NCBI GenBank assembly: GCA_013306675.1
Contig: JABLUY010000079.1
Span: 1-64,000, forward strand
Origin: Thraustochytrium sp. TN22
Taxonomy: Eukaryota > Sar > Bigyra > Thraustochytrida > Thraustochytriidae
Length of the DNA stretch: 64,000 nt
Direction of reading: 5' to 3'
The translations under genes were made by a program, and so were the position numbers. This document shows, piece by piece, positions 28,001 through 37,050 of this stretch. Under the pieces are notes generated by a model. It was given only the letters and a program-made list of their open reading frames with translations, had not been told where the DNA came from and searched no databases. Position 1 is the first letter of the stretch, and each line of letters opens with the position of its first letter.

Positions 28001-28921
28001 AATGACGAGGACAGGGAGCCTGCGCAGGACTCGCAGCAGCACAAGCAAATATTATTTCCGCCCCTGGACGAGGACCTGGCTCGGACACTGCGCGAGGAGG
28101 CCTCGAGCGTGGACGCGCGTCGCGTGGCGCGCGCCGCGCAGGCGCTGCAGGCGCTCAAGGGGCTCGTCGAGATCGGCGCGGACGCCAGCGCGGGCTCGGT
28201 GGCCGCCTACTTTACCGCTGCGGACGGCGCGCCGTGGGCAGATGCGCTTTCGGGGAAAGCTTTGCAAGTCGACGGTGGCGGCCGTGGTGACGATAGGAAG
28301 GGTGATGGCGGGGTCGAAGCGCGCGCTGTGGAGGCGCGACGGTTGGAGCTCGTGCAGCGAGTGGCGCGCGCTCAGGCAGACGCGCCGAGTTTCGCGCTGA
28401 CGTTGGCGCGCGTCTTGGCTGTCCCGGAGGACAAGGTTTACATTGAGCTGGCGCATGCGCTTTACGCACGCGGCCAGGACGAGGAAGCGGCTCGCCTCGC
28501 GGCTCGTGTCAAGGACAAGGAGGCGCTGGCCCTCGTGCTGCTGGCTGTGGCCAGGCAGCGCATGGCCTCGGTGCTGCGCGTGCTGGAGGAGCTGCCGCAA
28601 TACCGGCACCTTCTCGCCGTGATTTCGGCTGATACAGCCCGCTGGGTCCGTGCTGGCGCCGTGCAACAACCCGCAGAGGGGGGAGTGGGTGGCGTTCTCG
28701 GCGGCCTGGCTGGCGAACCGGCCAGCAGCTCCAGCAGCTCCAGCAGCACCAGCAGCGATGCTGCGGTAGGTGCGCAGGGTGTCAAGCTCTCTGCTACACT
28801 TGTGCTCTTGCACGAAATCACGGCCGGCCTCCCTGAATCGAGCTCCGCGCGCCGGCGCGCTACGCAAATGGCCACGGCGGCGGACGCGCTCTTCCGCCGT
28901 GTCCAGGACGCCGTGCGGTAA
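25049..28921 (+). CDS. RAB3GAP2: Rab3 GTPase-activating protein non-catalytic subunit
   Basis: This 1,290-residue protein corresponds to the regulatory subunit of the Rab3GAP complex, which acts on Rab3 and activates Rab18 at the ER and autophagic membranes. The diagnostic stretch is RTWKGYRDAQTGWI (about residue 415), preceded by RYAVSVDSLGRVVLLD and followed by YLVILAPWRETLQVWRVPG, in the N-terminal beta-propeller-like half. The remainder is helical. Length is close to the human protein (1,393). A poly-Glu run (about 305-318) and an Ala/Asp repeat (about 665-680) are lineage additions. The catalytic partner is not in this window. The upstream tandem repeat ends within 60 bases of the start. 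No intron is needed. Confidence 0.82.
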   Translation: MLAARGVAVVPRETRRGRAGGHGEEEDGGGGREGLLRAGSPRCLTAAAGLRGATWVALAVDARSVHVCELAAAGEQEEEPQELRQVPVWRVANLQGLRALRFAGEGTATCLVAGYANGLLRVLPVSEEAEVTSREFVLHGAPVQELACVASVVWVLYEDRSVVSVALEELQTSASWTEPASMRVWKLRNQRQVDGFAPLAWQPAYYAPEALLYDEADLAASGPAHALLTVGVRPAWAIHVTADTGTDRSAAAGGSALVREMVTSVATSVGSRVFSMARAWYSGSSASSSAGAEPASASTAAEEEEEEEEEEEEEDAGDEREDGDGAGSGDEEDAEGAEGKVLVKEAADAHSRRGVVSLASRHAIFDSVNREVNGHLNGADPSQRYAVSVDSLGRVVLLDAAGLRLLRTWKGYRDAQTGWITSAENWDEGETKTKDPVQERRGQYLVILAPWRETLQVWRVPGCVLVASVLVPDCQVGAVRLVTQVSWSSGEARCFLLREAASDQIAMHEVRTTRRSLERLMTHLSKGKNQQAGFMAHQFRQALASGRARQAEAIFFATTQADVVWRLLHAMDADLSGALLPPQATHLRLVDHALEVLDRMKQDAACERLALLLRARAAALRCIAALAAPDANADDQPASLADVDVDPALVPVPSEALAVFDADHADADADANAAASPIGTRELLAGLDALVTRDMDDPLWTDPSYEQISAPDAWARRLSADARARVAARIFEPLLVDVFLFSRVTEALAFFGLDQAAALPAMLAWWFAQPLVRVLEVASHSRSALVRMLERLASAERADDLVAAARATPRVCHALVLVRLALGGRGAADALREAAARLEDTLVVCCSTGRGDLSWAALADRSAAPFAAAVARARLENRDLAALERALPERLAAAADLVAVHEALFLCESARDGGPDADADLSRALAATRRVEDRAVRRGLAVRVRNAALVPRVQAGRVSQLMCEVGLEILEVAKAAGPDSRGATNDEDREPAQDSQQHKQILFPPLDEDLARTLREEASSVDARRVARAAQALQALKGLVEIGADASAGSVAAYFTAADGAPWADALSGKALQVDGGGRGDDRKGDGGVEARAVEARRLELVQRVARAQADAPSFALTLARVLAVPEDKVYIELAHALYARGQDEEAARLAARVKDKEALALVLLAVARQRMASVLRVLEELPQYRHLLAVISADTARWVRAGAVQQPAEGGVGGVLGGLAGEPASSSSSSSSTSSDAAVGAQGVKLSATLVLLHEITAGLPESSSARRRATQMATAADALFRRVQDAVR

Positions 28922-30221
28922 ACCCGTGCTGGCTGGCTGGCTGCCGCCGGCCTGGACCACCCGCCCGGAGAGCGAATTTTGGCCGCGAGCCGGCAGTCAG
29001 CAGCCCCCTCTTGTAAAGCGACCAACTCTGAGTAAGGCTACAACAACTCACTGGACACTTACTATCAATCTCCCTCCGAGTCCGAGCCGCCCGCCGGCTG
29101 GCCGCTTGCTTGCCGCTCGCGCCTCGCGCCGCGCCGCGGACCGCCCGCGCAGCGGCCCCCCCGCGCAGCGGCCCCCCCAGCGGCGCCTCGCGCGAGGCCC
29201 CGCCCGGCGCCAGCGCCGCCCACCGCCAGATAAGCCTCGCTGCTTCGCGATGGCGCGCCTGCCAGGTTCCGGTGAGCTTCTTGAGGCCGGCTGCTTGACG
29301 CTGCCTGCCTTGCGCCGGGTTCCCAAGAGCTTGAGCCGCCCCGGCCGCCCCGGCGCCTCCGCCGGCGCGGCCTGCGCCGCCGCCTTGAGCCCGGCCCGCG
29401 GCGCGTCCCAGGCCCGCGCGCGGCGTATCGCAGGCTGGGCTTTGAGCGTCAGGGCGGCCGAACGAACGCGCGCGCGCAGGCCACGTCGAGCTGGAGCAGG
29501 TCTTGACCGCGGCCAGGCGGCTTGTACACAGCCAGGCGAGGCGGCGGGGCGGCGAGGCGGCAATCTGGACGCGGCAGGCAGGCTGGCTGGCCGGCCCGGA
29601 GCTTGGCTGCTACCACTGCCCGCGCGGGCAGCGGCAGGCGGCGCGGCGAGCGCGGGCAGGCGCGACGCGGACTCGGACTCGGACTCGGACTCGGGGAGGC
29701 AGGCGGGTTTCCGTGAACTTTCGAAGTTTTCCGTCCCAGTGCGCAGAAGCTTCTAGCCTCCACGGCGGAAGCAGCTTGGAAAGTCGGCGAGAAGCTGCAG
29801 CTCGGTGCAAGAAGCTGGCGCCGCGCCTGGCCCGTCCTAGCTCCAGCCTAGCTCCAGGATGCGAGCTGGCACCTTGGTCTGGCATGCGTTCGTCGAACCT
29901 GCACCGCGCATCCCACCGCGCGAACGCCTGACTCGGGAAGCCCGGGGCCTCGTTGGGCCCCGGAGGCGAGCTGGTGGGGGGGGGGCAAAGGAGGCGTGCT
30001 GGCGAACAGCGGCCCCGCAGCGAGTACCGTGGACCACAGCGGAGGGGCACCCGTCGGGCGCGGCGGAAAAGGTGTTGGGAGCAGCAATCAAGGTGCTGCA
30101 CGGCGCGCGGACCATCGATCATAGCTGCGCCCAGCTGCAGCTGCAGCGCGGCAGTCAGGATCGGCGGCGCGGCGGCGCGGCGGCGGCGGCGGCGTGCGGC
30201 GGCTGCCGGCGTGCTCGCGCC
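28922..30221. other. Intergenic, GC-rich, no gene supported
   Basis: This 1.3 kb has long frames on both strands made of Arg, Ala, Gly and Pro, which I read as composition artefacts. It holds a GGACTC hexamer tandem at about 29668-29695, a CAGCGGCCCCCC repeat near 29150-29180, and a poly-G run near 29972-29980. Confidence 0.6.
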
Positions 30222-30923
30222 ATGCACGGGCGGCGGGCGGGCATGCTGGGCGCGGCGCAAGGCCGACGCTGGGCCTCGCGGTGGACGGGCCGCGGCGGCG
30301 GCGAGGAGGAGGACGAGGACGCGAACTGGTACAACGTGCTGGGCGTGGAGGCGGACGCCGACACGGCGGCCATCAAGAGGGCGTACCGCGAGCGGTGCAA
30401 GGAGTGCCACCCGGACGTGAGCGCCAGCGAGGGCGCCGCCGCGAGCTTCAGACGCGTGCAGAGGGCGTACGAGGTGCTGTCGAGCCCGGCGCGACGCAGC
30501 GCCTTTGATGCGCGCACGAGCTACAGGTACAAGTATGCAACGGTAACAGCTGCTGAGAGCGCGCAGCGCGACGCCGCCCGAAGAGGCGCGCACGAGCGCT
30601 ACGGGCCGCACCGCTTCGCGAACGCAGCGGAGGTCTTCTTGAGCAAGAACATGCGCTGGGCGATCTTTGGCCTCTTGCCGCTGTGGGCCGTCCTCTATGT
30701 GGGTCTTTCCACTACCGTGTACAAGGACGATCCGAAGCGCTTTGACGGCGATGCTGCCAAGCCCGGTACGGAGCGAAAGGTCCGCGCTGGCTATTGCGAG
30801 CGAACGGGCGAGTGGCTCGAGCCAACCTACGAAAACCTACGCAAGCTTGGTCCCAACAAGCAGCTGCGCATGGTGCCTGAATCATGGCTCACCTCGCCGC
30901 CCAAGCCGGGTGCGGCCACGTGA
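30222..30923 (+). CDS. Membrane-anchored J-domain (DnaJ/HSP40) protein
   Basis: This 233-residue co-chaperone has a J-domain at about residues 38-100: NWYNVLGVEADADTAAIKRA, the HPD tripeptide at about 64-66, and FRRVQRAYEVLSSPARR. A single hydrophobic helix (WAIFGLLPLWAVLYVGLS, about 146-163) follows, and the rest is soluble. No Gly/Phe or zinc-finger region is present, so it is class C. The Arg-rich N-terminus could be a mitochondrial targeting signal; ER placement is also possible. I took the ATG at 30222 as the nearest good start. The frame extends upstream through non-homologous sequence. Its last 90 bases are repeated twice downstream. Confidence 0.75.
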   Translation: MHGRRAGMLGAAQGRRWASRWTGRGGGEEEDEDANWYNVLGVEADADTAAIKRAYRERCKECHPDVSASEGAAASFRRVQRAYEVLSSPARRSAFDARTSYRYKYATVTAAESAQRDAARRGAHERYGPHRFANAAEVFLSKNMRWAIFGLLPLWAVLYVGLSTTVYKDDPKRFDGDAAKPGTERKVRAGYCERTGEWLEPTYENLRKLGPNKQLRMVPESWLTSPPKPGAAT

Positions 30924-31500
30924 TGGCGCCACTCGCAGTGTCGCTAGAACCTGCGCAAGCTTGGTCCCAACAAGCAACTGGGAGCATACATGGCTCTTGT
31001 CGCCACCCAAGCTGGGCGCGGCCGCGTGATGGCGCCACATCCTTCTTTTAGTCTCAGAGGATTGGTCTCAATCACCGCCAGTGCTCGGCGCCGAGAGAGG
31101 CTGAGAAGGGAAAGGACGGCCTTGCTGGCTGATGTGAACCACCACACAGCTTCGCTCACTTCCGTGGGCGCGTCAAAGGTCGCTCAAAGCTGGACTGTAA
31201 ATTACTCCAACCGCAGCGAGAGAGCCTGGGAAGAGAAATGGCGGCCAGGCTTCCTGCTTTGAAGATCACCACGAACCTACGCACGCAAGCTTGGTCCCAA
31301 CAAGCAACTGCAACTGCGCAAGGTTCCCTGGAGCATGCATGCATGGCTCTCGTCGCCACCCAAGCTGGGCGCGGCCGCGTGATGGCGCCACAGAGGATTG
31401 CGGTCTCACTCAATCACCGCCAGGGAAAGGACGGCCCGGCTGGCTGATTTGAATCACCACTACCGTGGGCGCGTCACAGGTCGCTCAACGCTGGACTGAT
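30832..31500. repeat. Tandem repeats derived from the J-protein 3' end
   Basis: The gene's end (CGCAAGCTTGGTCCCAACAA to GTGATGGCGCCAC, about 30838-30934) recurs at about 30953-31039 and 31284-31392. The two downstream units also share AATCACCGCCAG, GGAAAGGACGGCC and GTGGGCGCGTCA blocks, giving a unit of roughly 330 bases. The duplicates contain small length changes and are probably non-coding. Confidence 0.85.
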
Positions 31501-33191
31501 GATTGATCTCCTGAACCCCCCAAAAATCTTGCCCTTCATGTCGTCGTGCTGTGCAGAAGACGACAACCGGAAGTCCTGGTTGGCCGTTCACGCGCCTTCG
31601 CCTGTACTCACGCGGCGTGGAATGGATTCGTTGAGCCGCTCTCCACAGTGCGATTGCACGTCACGTCTCTGCCTGTACTGCAATTCGTCCACTGTGGTCC
31701 TCGCAGCACGTACCTTGTCAGCTGATGGACAGCACTGCACTCACTAGCTCGCTAGCTGGCGACGCCAGGACGCAGCCAGGCCAGGACGCTTCGCCTCGTC
31801 CACGCCGCGTCCTCGCTCTGTGCGCTCGCGCAAGTTTCCCGGCCGACTCCTGCCCGGCCAGGCCAGCCTGAGGTCCGCGGGCGGTTGCAGGCAGGCACGT
31901 CGCGCGTGCGAGGGAGGGAGGAGGCAAGCCGCCGAAAAGCTGCTGAAGCGAAGCTGCTGGCGGAGACAGCCGTTCAGTCTCCTCTCCCCAGGCTGCCAGG
32001 CTTGAAAGAGACGAGGCACGACAGCCTCGCAGCCGGCCAGGCCAGCTCGCCTGCGCGCTCGCTGCTCGGCTGGCAGGCAGCCTCCAAGTCGTAAGTTGGA
32101 CGAGTCGCGGCGCGCAGGCAAGACCGCGGCGCGGCGCCTGATTCTCCCCGCGCGCCCCCGCCCAGGTGTCGGATAGACGCGGCGCGCACCCCCGAGTCGC
32201 AAGAAAAAATGGAGAGTCAGGTGACCGCGCGGGCGGCCGCGCGCACACGGGGGCAGCCGGCGCGGGCGCGGGAGCGTTACACGGGCGCGGCGCAGGCCGC
32301 CTGCCTGCGCAGACTCGCGGCGCCAGGACCTCGCCCGGGGCGGTGCGGCAGACTGCGCGGCGCGGTGCGAGGCGAGGCGAGGCGAGGCGAGGCGAGGCGA
32401 GGCAGGCAGGCAGGCAGACCCAGCGGCGGCTCCAGCGGCGGCGGCTCCAGCGGCGCTGCGGCGGCGCGACTCGCGAGCGGCGCGGCGCATTGACGCACGC
32501 CGGGGCGCCTGCCCGCCCGCCCAGGCGCCAGGCCGCCTTCCTGGCCGCCCGCCCGCCTGCTCGGCGCAGCTCGGCGCGGCGGACGGCGGCGAGCTCCCGC
32601 CCGCACAGGCTGCCACTGGTCTTCGCCCGGTCGAGGCGGCGGCGCTCGGCTCGGCACAGCACGGCACGGCGAGCGAGCACGGCGGCCAAGTCAAGGCGCC
32701 GCGCGAGGCGAGGCGAGGCGAGCAAAGCAAAGCCAAAGTCAAAGCCAAAGCCCAAAGCGAGCTAGCCAGCCAACCGGAGCGCGTCCTCGGCCGAGGACGC
32801 AGCAGCGGTTTCGTGCGCGGCGGCGCCTGCAAGTCGGCGCGCAGCGGCGAGGCGGTGGGCAAGGGAGCGCGGTGCCGCGGCGGCAGTCGCCTGAGGCGAG
32901 CTCGTCGTGTCCGGCGACGTGCAGCTGCAGCAGCTGGAGCGTAGCTGCAGCAGGAGCGGCGGCGGCGGCGGCGGCGGGTGTCCGCTCGCGCACTTGGTCT
33001 CCGCACGCCTTTCAGGCAGCGTGAGCGAGCGAGCGAGCGAGCGAGCTCCTGTGGCGACTGCGAGGGCGGGACCTGGGGCGCGGGACGCGCGGGGAGGCAC
33101 GAGGGGAGAAGGGCGGCGTGGGAGGGAGCTGGCGACGGGCAGAGGCGGGCGCGGGCGGGCAGTGGAGTGAGTCAGCCGTGAAGCGAGCAAG
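31501..33191. other. Intergenic, GC-rich, no gene supported
   Basis: This 1.7 kb upstream of the PP2C fusion has several long frames on both strands, all low-complexity. It contains a GCGAG/GGCGA pentamer tract with CAGG tetramers (about 32368-32417), a second short GAGGC run (32702-32722), AAAGC-type repeats (32720-32755), and a GAGC tetramer run (about 33021-33045). Confidence 0.6.
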
Positions 33192-35051
33192 ATGGCGTCC
33201 TTCGTGCCGAGGCTGGGCGACATTGTGTATGTGCAGCAGACCAAGGGCGAGGCAAGCCGCGCCGTGGTCAAGTTCCAAGGCTCGACCTCCTTCAAGCCTG
33301 GCAAGTGGGTCGGCCTGGAGCTGGAGCGGCCGACAGGAAAGAACGACGGCTGCGTGGACGGCATCACGTACTTTAGGTGCAAGGCTGGCCACGGGCTCTT
33401 CGTGCGGCCGAGCATGCTTATGACGGAGACCGAGGCCCTGCAGCGGCGCACGGAGAAGCTGTCGATGCGCGATATGGCGGGCGACGACGAGGAGCACAAG
33501 CTGGGCGACCGGCCGTCGAACGCGACCTGGTTCGAACTGGACGCGCGCGCCTTCATCTTCAACAAGAGCAACCAGGAGTGGATCGAGCTCGGCTCCGGCC
33601 CCGCCGTCTTCGGCTGGGTCACCGCCTCGCGCAAGGTCAGCCTCAGGCTCTGCGACGAGGATTGCGGCCGCACGTGCATCGAGCACCTGGTCGATCCGCA
33701 CACCAAGCTCGACCAGGCCAGTATCGTGTCGCAGCAGAGCTGGGTCTTCCGCGCCGCGCGCCAGATGGACCCGTCCACCAAGGACGTGCTCTGTTTGCAG
33801 TTCGCCACGATCGATTCGGCCACCGACTTCGCCGAGACCTTCGACGTCAAGCGCAGGGAATTTGTCGATATCAACGATGAGGCCAACAGCGGCCGCAAGA
33901 AGCGCGCCGATAAGAAGAGCGAGGCCGAGGCGCACCAGGGCGAGGAGGCCGAGGAGGGCGACAACACTCGCGTCATGCGCCGGAGGCTCACCGTCGCAGG
34001 CAGCAACCGCAACCTGGACGGCCACGAAAAGGGCGCCGGTTTGGACAAGACCTCGCCGCGGCCCAGCTCGCCCAAGTCGCTGCGCCCTGGCGAGATCGGC
34101 TCGTGGAACAGCGCCGCGGCCTCCAGCGCGCGCGCCGGTGAGCCCATCGAGATTGTCGCCTACTCGGGCGTCTCGCGCAAGGGCCTGGCGCCCTACAACC
34201 CGGACAAGCAGAACCAGGACTCTATGATCATGCAGCAGCTGCCGCAGAATGGCTACTGCAATGGTGAGCTCCTGCTTTGCGTCTTCGACGGCCACGGCGA
34301 GAACGGCCATCACGTGTCCCGCCACTTCGCCAAGCGCCTCTCCGCCTTGCTCTCCTCGGCGCCCAAGTTCGCCCAGGACGAGTTCACCGGCAAGGTTCTG
34401 GCTGACTCTCTCATTACCATCGAGAACGAGCTCATCCAGGACCGCAACCTCGACACGACGCTCTCTGGCACCACGGCCGTCGTTACCATCATGCGCGGCA
34501 ACAAGCTCTTCGTCGCCAACGTCGGCGACTCGCGCGTCGCCAAGGGCATCGTGCACCCCGACAAGAACGGGAACTACGCGCAGACTGGTCGCGGCCGCAT
34601 CTTCTGCGAGGACCTCTCCGAGGACCACAAGCCGGACCTGGAGCACGAGCGCAAGCGCATCAACCAGGTTGGCGGCCGCGTCTTCGCCATGAAGTACGAG
34701 GACGGCATCGACGGCCCCGCGCGCGTCTGGCTCTCCTACGCGGACATGCCCGGTCTCGCCATGTCGCGCTCCCTGTGCGACACCATCGGCAAGGAGGCGG
34801 GCGTCATCTCCAACGCCGAGCTCTTCACGCACGAGCTCGTGTCCGGCCGCGACAAGTTCATCGTCCTGGCTACTGACGGCCTTTGGGAGTTTATGAGCAC
34901 CCAGGACGTTTGCGACATCGTCTCCAGGTACGTCGAGGCCGCCGACGCGCGCTCCGCCATCTCGGAGCTTGTGCGCGAGTCCAACAAGCGCTGGCAGATG
35001 GAGGAGCCCGTCATTGACGACACCACCATCATCGTCGCCTTCATCAAGTAG
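33192..35051 (+). CDS. CAP-Gly / RanBP1-like / PP2C phosphatase fusion
   Basis: This 619-residue protein joins three domains. Residues about 8-75 are a CAP-Gly microtubule- or EB-binding domain with the defining PTGKNDG and YFRCKAGHGLFV. Residues about 112-235 resemble a Ran-binding PH-like domain: WFELDARAFIFNKSNQEWIE, a Ser/Lys strand and a C-terminal LCLQFATIDSATDFAETF. A linker rich in Lys, Glu and Ser follows. Residues about 325-619 are a PP2C Ser/Thr phosphatase with metal-binding NQDSM, VFDGHGENG (about 363), SGTTAVVTI, ATDGLWEFM (about 560) and the closing DDTTIIVAF. It could dephosphorylate targets on microtubules or near Ran-GTP, by inference from the domains. The ATG at 33192 starts just before CAP-Gly. 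Confidence 0.82.
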   Translation: MASFVPRLGDIVYVQQTKGEASRAVVKFQGSTSFKPGKWVGLELERPTGKNDGCVDGITYFRCKAGHGLFVRPSMLMTETEALQRRTEKLSMRDMAGDDEEHKLGDRPSNATWFELDARAFIFNKSNQEWIELGSGPAVFGWVTASRKVSLRLCDEDCGRTCIEHLVDPHTKLDQASIVSQQSWVFRAARQMDPSTKDVLCLQFATIDSATDFAETFDVKRREFVDINDEANSGRKKRADKKSEAEAHQGEEAEEGDNTRVMRRRLTVAGSNRNLDGHEKGAGLDKTSPRPSSPKSLRPGEIGSWNSAAASSARAGEPIEIVAYSGVSRKGLAPYNPDKQNQDSMIMQQLPQNGYCNGELLLCVFDGHGENGHHVSRHFAKRLSALLSSAPKFAQDEFTGKVLADSLITIENELIQDRNLDTTLSGTTAVVTIMRGNKLFVANVGDSRVAKGIVHPDKNGNYAQTGRGRIFCEDLSEDHKPDLEHERKRINQVGGRVFAMKYEDGIDGPARVWLSYADMPGLAMSRSLCDTIGKEAGVISNAELFTHELVSGRDKFIVLATDGLWEFMSTQDVCDIVSRYVEAADARSAISELVRESNKRWQMEEPVIDDTTIIVAFIK

Positions 35052-35782
35052 ACACATCAGTCCAAACCCGGTAGCATAGCAGCGTTGCACGCAAGCAAAG
35101 CGAGCGTGTGAGGGCATCTCGGCGATAGCTACGACCGCCAGAGCCGCGGTTGGTTCATGAATGCCTCACGTCGCTTCCTCAATCCTACGTGCGTGAACAT
35201 CTGTCCTCTCCCCCCCACCCACTCTTTTCTTCTTCTCATAAAACCTCCATCTGGAAAATGAAACCATGCTTTTGTCGCAATCGTCTGTTCCACTGCACGC
35301 CACCGATCACGACTCGGACGGGCAGCAAGCTGTCGCCAAGACCTGCCGGCGGAAGGAGCCCCACGAGCGCACATACGAGCACACAGAGACATACTTTGCA
35401 TGTGCAGGCCAGGCCAATCATACGAAGGCTCGCACATTCTCAGGCTATTCCACAAGCACCGGCACTGCACTCACAGCAGTCAGGCTGCCTGCAGTACAGG
35501 CACTTCGTTTGACGCCCGGGCCGGGCCGTGCTTTTCTGCCACTCGTGATCGGCGTCGTGGCGGCGATCGCGACCATGAGTGTGTACTTGGCGCACACCTG
35601 CGGCATCTTCGGGGACAGCTGTCCCCGCCGCAGTGGCGCCGGGGGTCTCGGCGGCGGGCAGCCAGAACCTGTCAGTCGTGGCCAGCAGCGGGGCGCGTCG
35701 CTTGCGCGTTGGCGGCTGGAGAAGGCGCCGCGGCTCGGCTCCGCTCCGTCCGGCTCGGCCCGGCTCGGCTCGGCTCGGCATC
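35052..35782. other. Intergenic, with GGCTC pentamers before the next start
   Basis: No gene is supported. The right end (about 35733-35780) is an imperfect CGGCT pentamer tract that finishes three bases before the G-patch gene ATG. Confidence 0.6.
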
Positions 35783-36838
35783 ATGGTCCACAACGGCGCG
35801 ATCGTGCAGAAGAAGACGCTGCGGAAGCTGGCCGGGCGCAGCAACGAGACCGCGGCGGCGCCGCCCTCCGAGTTCGCCAGCAACTTCCTCAAGCGGCTGG
35901 GCTGGCGCGAGGGCGACGGCCTGGGCAAGGACCGCGGCGGTCGCACCTCACACGTGCGCGTCGAGCACAAGGACGACGTGCGCGGCATTGGGCACAAGGA
36001 TGAGGCCAAGGAGGACTTCACCAAGGCGTGGTGGACAACGGGCTTTAGCGCCGCGTTGGCCAATCTGCAGGTGCCGGGCGGCGCCAAGGATGACTCCGAC
36101 TCCGACTCCGACTCCGACTCGGACAGTGACGACAGCGATCTCGAGGAGGATGCCAAGCTCTCCATCAAGCTGCGCGACATGTCCACGTACTCTGAGGAGG
36201 ACCGCAAGCTCTTCATCGCGTGTGGCGGGCGCCGTCCCGGCCAGCGCGCGGGTCGCCTGCAGACTGGCAAGATCATCCGCGAGCACATGGCGGACTCGTC
36301 CTTTCGGGCCAAGCTCGGTGCCATCGACGCCGCCAAGGCGCGTGAGGAGTTTCACAAGATTGCCCAGAGCACCATTGTCACGCTCAAGGCGGACAGCACT
36401 ACCGCCGAGGTTCAGGCGGTTCTCGAGGAGGTCAAGAAGAAGACCATCGCGCAGGTTGAGGAGGTGAGGTCTGCCAAGAAGGACAAGTCCAAGAAGAAGG
36501 ACAAGGCTGCCAAGAAGGACAAAAAGGACAAAAAGGACAAAAAGGACAAGGCCGATGAAAAGGACACGGCCAAGAACCGCAAGCGTGCCCGCCCCGAGGA
36601 CGACACGGACGCCGACGCCGACGCCGACGCCGATGCAGACGCCGCAAAGATCTCTGTTACCGCGCCAAAGGCGAAAAAGGCCAAGAAGGATAAGACCAAG
36701 AAGACCAAGACCAAGGAGGAGAAGCCGTCTGCGAAGGAGAAAAAGGACAAGAAGAAGGACAAGAAGGCGAAGAAGGCCAAGTCTGCCGAGAAGGACGCCT
36801 CCAAGAAGAGCAAAAAGAGCAAGAAGGCCGAGGTGTAA
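35783..36838 (+). CDS. G-patch protein, GPATCH4-like
   Basis: This 351-residue protein has an N-terminal G-patch (about residues 28-75: ASNFLKRLGWREGDGLGKDR then VRGIGHK), which activates DEAH helicases. A second conserved segment, EEDRKLFIACGGRRPGQRA, resembles the region after the G-patch in GPATCH4, a nucleolar protein. The C-terminal third is almost all Lys with Asp, Ala and Ser (tandem KKDK units) and holds a DADADA run and a poly-SD tract near 110-120, as in nucleolar proteins. Likely role: ribosomal RNA modification or ribosome assembly. The ATG at 35783 lies directly before the conserved start. The PINX1 group is the main alternative. Confidence 0.75.
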   Translation: MVHNGAIVQKKTLRKLAGRSNETAAAPPSEFASNFLKRLGWREGDGLGKDRGGRTSHVRVEHKDDVRGIGHKDEAKEDFTKAWWTTGFSAALANLQVPGGAKDDSDSDSDSDSDSDDSDLEEDAKLSIKLRDMSTYSEEDRKLFIACGGRRPGQRAGRLQTGKIIREHMADSSFRAKLGAIDAAKAREEFHKIAQSTIVTLKADSTTAEVQAVLEEVKKKTIAQVEEVRSAKKDKSKKKDKAAKKDKKDKKDKKDKADEKDTAKNRKRARPEDDTDADADADADADAAKISVTAPKAKKAKKDKTKKTKTKEEKPSAKEKKDKKKDKKAKKAKSAEKDASKKSKKSKKAEV

Positions 36839-37050
36839 GTGTCAGTGTATTTCAACAGCAAAGCGATGTGGCGACGGTGTGTTGCGCTTTCAAACAACGT
36901 CTCGAGTGTGAATGAGGACAAGCAAAACATGAGTGCAAAGCAGACCAGGAAAAGTCACAGCGTATGTGTTGAGAAGCGGGAAAACTGCGAACGGTCGCAG
37001 TAGTGCGCAGGCAGCCAGGCAGCCCAGCCCCTGCAGCCTCTAACGAGATT
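36839..37050. other. Convergent 3' gap
   Basis: This short gap separates the convergent G-patch and PA2G4 genes. No feature was seen. Confidence 0.5.

Noticed and set aside
29048-30611. Long minus-strand frames upstream of and across the J-protein gene
   Set aside because: They are Arg/Ala/Pro-rich, lack any domain and partly lie antisense to a recognised gene.
31718-33006. 345- and 420-residue minus-strand frames
   Set aside because: Composition is almost entirely Ala, Arg, Pro and Ser in GC-rich DNA; the frames overlap each other and show no domain.
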